From Lichenostomus cassidix (lineage: Eukaryota; Chordata; Aves; Passeriformes; Meliphagidae): a stretch of 64,000 nucleotides of DNA. The notes under the pieces were generated by a model. It searched no databases. It was not told the origin of the DNA and saw only the letters and a list, made by a program, of their open reading frames with translations. The stretch's first letter is position 1, and each line of letters starts with the position of its first letter. Position numbers and translations under genes: made by a program. The stretch is taken from contig CM039183.1 in assembly GCA_008360975.2 (NCBI GenBank), positions 8,831,762 through 8,895,761 of the forward strand. Direction: 5' to 3'. Below, piece by piece: positions 61,114 to 64,000 of the stretch.

Positions 61114-61149
61114 TGCAGTTTTTCTCTCACAAAACTGCAGCTGCAGTTT
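61114..61149. repeat. Overlapping palindromes built on TGCAGTTT
   Basis: TGCAGTTTT (61114-61122) is the exact inverse of AAAACTGCA (61131-61139) across an 8-nt loop. The right arm is also half of an 18-bp perfect palindrome, AAACTGCAG-CTGCAGTTT (61132-61149). The middle arm can therefore pair with either side. The core CAGCTG is an E-box (bHLH site). Confidence 0.85.
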
Positions 61150-61214
61150 CACACAATAGAATTATTAACAATTTCATGAAAAAATACCAGATGCATCCTC
61201 AGTTTTATGAATGC

Positions 61215-61300
61215 AAATAGCCCCATTGGAGCCAAGGGGAATACTCACATGTGTTTAAGTTGGACACATGCATAAGCAGAGGCAGGATCAGAACCCCAGC
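61215..61300. repeat. Remnant of ancient palindromic amniote repeat
   Basis: ATAGCCCCATTGGAGCCAAG, GGGAATACTCACATGTGTTT, AAGTTGGACACATGCATAAG, then GGCAGGATCAGAACCC, agrees with the remembered consensus 'AGTCCCATTGAAGTCAATGGGACTACTCACATG / AAGTTAAGCACATGCATAAGTG / TTTGCAGGATCGGGGCC'. This is the clearest of the palindromic remnants in the window. Confidence 0.55.
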
Positions 61301-63687
61301 TATAAATATTTATGTCTGCAGTACAGCACAGCCTCAAATATGCATTCACAAAACAGACTATAATGCAAGATCCTGACAATGCAGGTTATTCCATAGAATT
61401 TCAATGGGAGGAGCTTCTTTCTTGGGTCCCTTTGAAAACCCCATCCTCTATTATTTTAATAAAGCCACCACTGTCTTTTCAGCAACCTTGGCCAATAGAA
61501 CCCAAAAGAAGTAAAAAGAAATAAAATACAGTAAAAATATACTAAAATAATTTGTAACTGCCAATGTAAAAATATTTTCAAACCACGTTTTAGCTCATTT
61601 ATTGATTATTAAGCAGGCTACTAAAAGGATCTGCCTTTTCAGCATTAACATACATCTTCAACTAAGATTAGCACAAATCAGGCAAACTCCCACCTCTCTC
61701 TTCCTTAGAGATTTAAAATTAGATTTGGGTGACTAATGCAGATAAAAATATTCATTCACTTCAGCCATACAATCTGGTTTCCTGGCACAAGCATTTGCAG
61801 AAAACAAATGTTAAAGCAAATGTCATTATTTACTTTGGAAGAATATTTCTACACAACCAATAACAGAATAGAAACACCAACAGGTGACTTATGCAGCCAG
61901 TCAGAAAAAATATCCCTCATATTTGAAACAGTCAATTCACAGAGGAAGAACATTTGGGAAAAATTTTATCAGATCCACTGAACTCAGAAAACATAAAAAA
62001 GAAACCAGAAAAGTACTGAGGGAGAAGATGGACTTAGTCAAAACAAATCCCCCACTCTAAACCCAAGCCAATAGAATAATTTTTCCCCTCAGTTCAAAAG
62101 ATTTTGGATAGCACTTGGACTGCTATAGCATTGCAGGATCAAGTCTTGTAGAGCATCAAACACAAGTTGTAATTAAAATAATTTACATGCTGCTAGCAAG
62201 TCAGCTAAAGCAAGCACATCAGGTCCCCAGCATGGATTTCAATTTGCTTCAAAATTACTCAAGGATAGGAGCTCATATTTTCAACATCATCCTAGTTAGC
62301 CTAGGAAAAAAATGGAAGACCCAAGTGACAGCTATTTGACTGGAAGAAGGTGGGGATGGCTATTACTTGGTAGGTGTTTACTTACTGCCTGGATTCATCA
62401 CAAAAGCAAACATCCAGGCTGTGCATATGCAACCAACAAAGGTGTCATCAGCTGCAAAAGAAACAGGCTGGGTTGCCTTCCCATAGGGAAGCATGCACAA
62501 TGCAGCACAATGCTCCACAATCAGGGCAGCTCGGTAATTCCTAGTGGGATCTGCCCTAATAGGAGTCAATCCCAACACACAGATCCTGTCCTCACCCTCC
62601 CTTGTAATCCTCAGGAAACCCAGTCCTGAATAGAGCTTTGCTCTGCTGGCTGCTTTCTTTACCTTGATGCTGTTTCTTCACAAGCAGGAATTGCTTAGCC
62701 AGCCATAAAATCCAGAATGAGCTGCCTAGATGGACCTTTTACCTTTTGAAATAGTAATACTAACTCCAGTGGGTCTTGGAGCAAACAGCTATTCTTCTAC
62801 AGGACCACCTATATCTCCACAAGTGACAGTGGAGGTGGAGAGAGTTGTGTGAAAATCAGCTAGCGAGCTAGAAATCTAATTTGTCCCTCTGTGGGTAAAG
62901 CACCTCAGAGATAGTCAGCCAGTGATGGAAAAGACCTTACAGAACATCATCAATGTGACTGCAGCATTTTCTAAAAGCCATGCATATTACCTACAAAATT
63001 AATATATATATATCCTGCATTCATAAACCATCCATCTCAGTTGAAGTATGGGTTCTTGCTGTAAGGAGAACTAGAGAGAACTTTTCTTTTCTTTTACTTA
63101 GGAGCAGTATAGTGGCTGAAATCTCTTGGTGTTCTTGGTCTTTTGTGTTCTTATTTGGTTTTTCCATTGTTGAAATTAATATTTTAAGGTCAGAAACAAT
63201 TTCTCTCCAACATTTATGCTTGCTAACATTACAGTACAGGTGGTGGATGTTCAGGGTGACTCCTGCCCACACAAGCCAACCACCTTGTCTCTGACAGATA
63301 AATTGTGAAATGTTTAACTAAAAACATTTGAGGAGTTACCCTACCCAGGAGCTCAACCTCCAGAGGTAACTGTGCCTACTGCAGAATCAACAGATTGGAG
63401 CATCTCTGCTGGTGCTTCTGAGATTCCAGCACAAAGCTTGGAGTTTCCTCTTACAAAGACAGTTAAATTTTAAAACTGAAACTGAATGCTGACTGGCAGA
63501 GACCAAAATTTTAACTTCCTAGAGGCTTTTCTGGAGCCTCTGGTTTTGGACATTTCTAAACAGGCCACAGAGGTCTTGATAGATCTCACACCTCATCTGC
63601 AGTGACAATTCCTTTGTTTCTCAGAGCAGTAACATAAAAGTTTGTATTTAAGGTTTTGCAGCAGGGTGGCTGCACATTAAGTCTCAT
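61301..63687. other. Unique sequence, no gene seen
   Basis: Nothing recognised except a short AT-dinucleotide run at 63001-63013. Overlapping frames at 62312-62629 (+) and 62378-62578 (-) lack domains. Confidence 0.55.
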
Positions 63688-63748
63688 TTATGCTTTGTCA
63701 CTTACTGAGCTGACAAGTCATTTAATTATTGCATTTCTGAAATAGGAA
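63688..63748 (+). repeat. Possible MIR fragment, very decayed
   Basis: TTATGCTTTGTCACTTACTG, AGCTGACAAGTCATTTAATT then GCATTTCTGAAATAGG resembles the MIR order 'GCTCTGCCACTTACTAGCTGTG...GCAAGTCACTTAACC...TTTCCTCATCTGTAAAATGGG'. The match is partial and could be chance. Confidence 0.35.
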
Positions 63749-64000
63749 AGTTTATATGTTGTCCTGACCCTACTAAGAATAACATTTAAGAAGCCTAATT
63801 CATAGGATGGCACCTGAAACCAGCAGATCAGGAGGGAAAGTTATTAGCCTCAATTCAAGGCTTTAGCTGGAATAATGTGTGCTCTCGATCTCCATGGATT
63901 GTGTAGTCAGAAGGGAGATATCTGGCTAGATGGGATTTTGCACATCTGTCAGCTACATCAGAGATCCAAATGCAAAAGTCAGCATGTAAGAACATTATGT
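63749..64000. other. Unique sequence to window end, no gene seen
   Basis: Nothing recognised in the final segment. It gives no indication of what lies beyond the window. Confidence 0.5.

Noticed and set aside
62928..62955. GATGGAAAAGACCTTACAGA, similar to the CR1 3' UTR
   Set aside because: Fewer than 30 bases match and neither the tail nor the ORF2 end follows.

Overview
The window looks like non-coding nuclear DNA from a bird. The evidence is (i) several truncated CR1 LINE copies ending in the CR1 3' signature, which reads on the + strand as AGAATCATAGAACC followed by GGTTGGAAAAGACC; (ii) one degraded solo LTR that I recognise from memory as a bird ERVL-like type; (iii) very old amniote repeats (MIR-type SINE fragments and a CR1 copy of the kind common in turtles and crocodilians); and (iv) low repeat density and AT-rich sequence without long reading frames. 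A passerine or other neoavian is likely, but that is inference. I found no protein-coding exon, tRNA, rRNA or known microRNA that I can support. It reads as a gene desert or the inside of a very large intron.

Layout. 1-760 is a CpG-enriched, repeat-free block. 0.8-7.3 kb is mostly unique sequence, with an ATATCC hexamer array (3108-3167), a 50-nt hairpin (4822-4871) and a second CpG-enriched block with two inverted RUNX-like sites (5930-6330). 7366-7870 is an ancient CR1. 10.1-10.8 kb holds a young-looking CR1 tail, an older CR1 and a MIR-type fragment in a row, all on the minus strand. 13655-13975 is another CR1. 15444-15899 is an unassigned minus-strand reading frame with one possible membrane segment. 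20-23 kb carries short remnants of old palindromic repeats. 26291-26508 is an almost pure G/T tract. 30.5-31.9 kb has a MIR head, a CR1 and an AT cruciform cluster. 47.4-48.0 kb is the solo LTR. 52362-52495 is an almost pure A/C tract. 55.1-57.3 kb has a MIR fragment, a perfect 20-unit TAGA microsatellite and the only plus-strand CR1. 58.0-58.4 kb is an AT-rich segment with octamer and forkhead motifs that looks like a conserved enhancer. The remainder is unique sequence.

No gene set works together here. Any biological role is most likely cis-regulatory. The most unusual sequence features are the two strand-asymmetric tracts, the hairpins and palindromes, and the candidate regulatory blocks. 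I saw no sign of a novel protein-based system.
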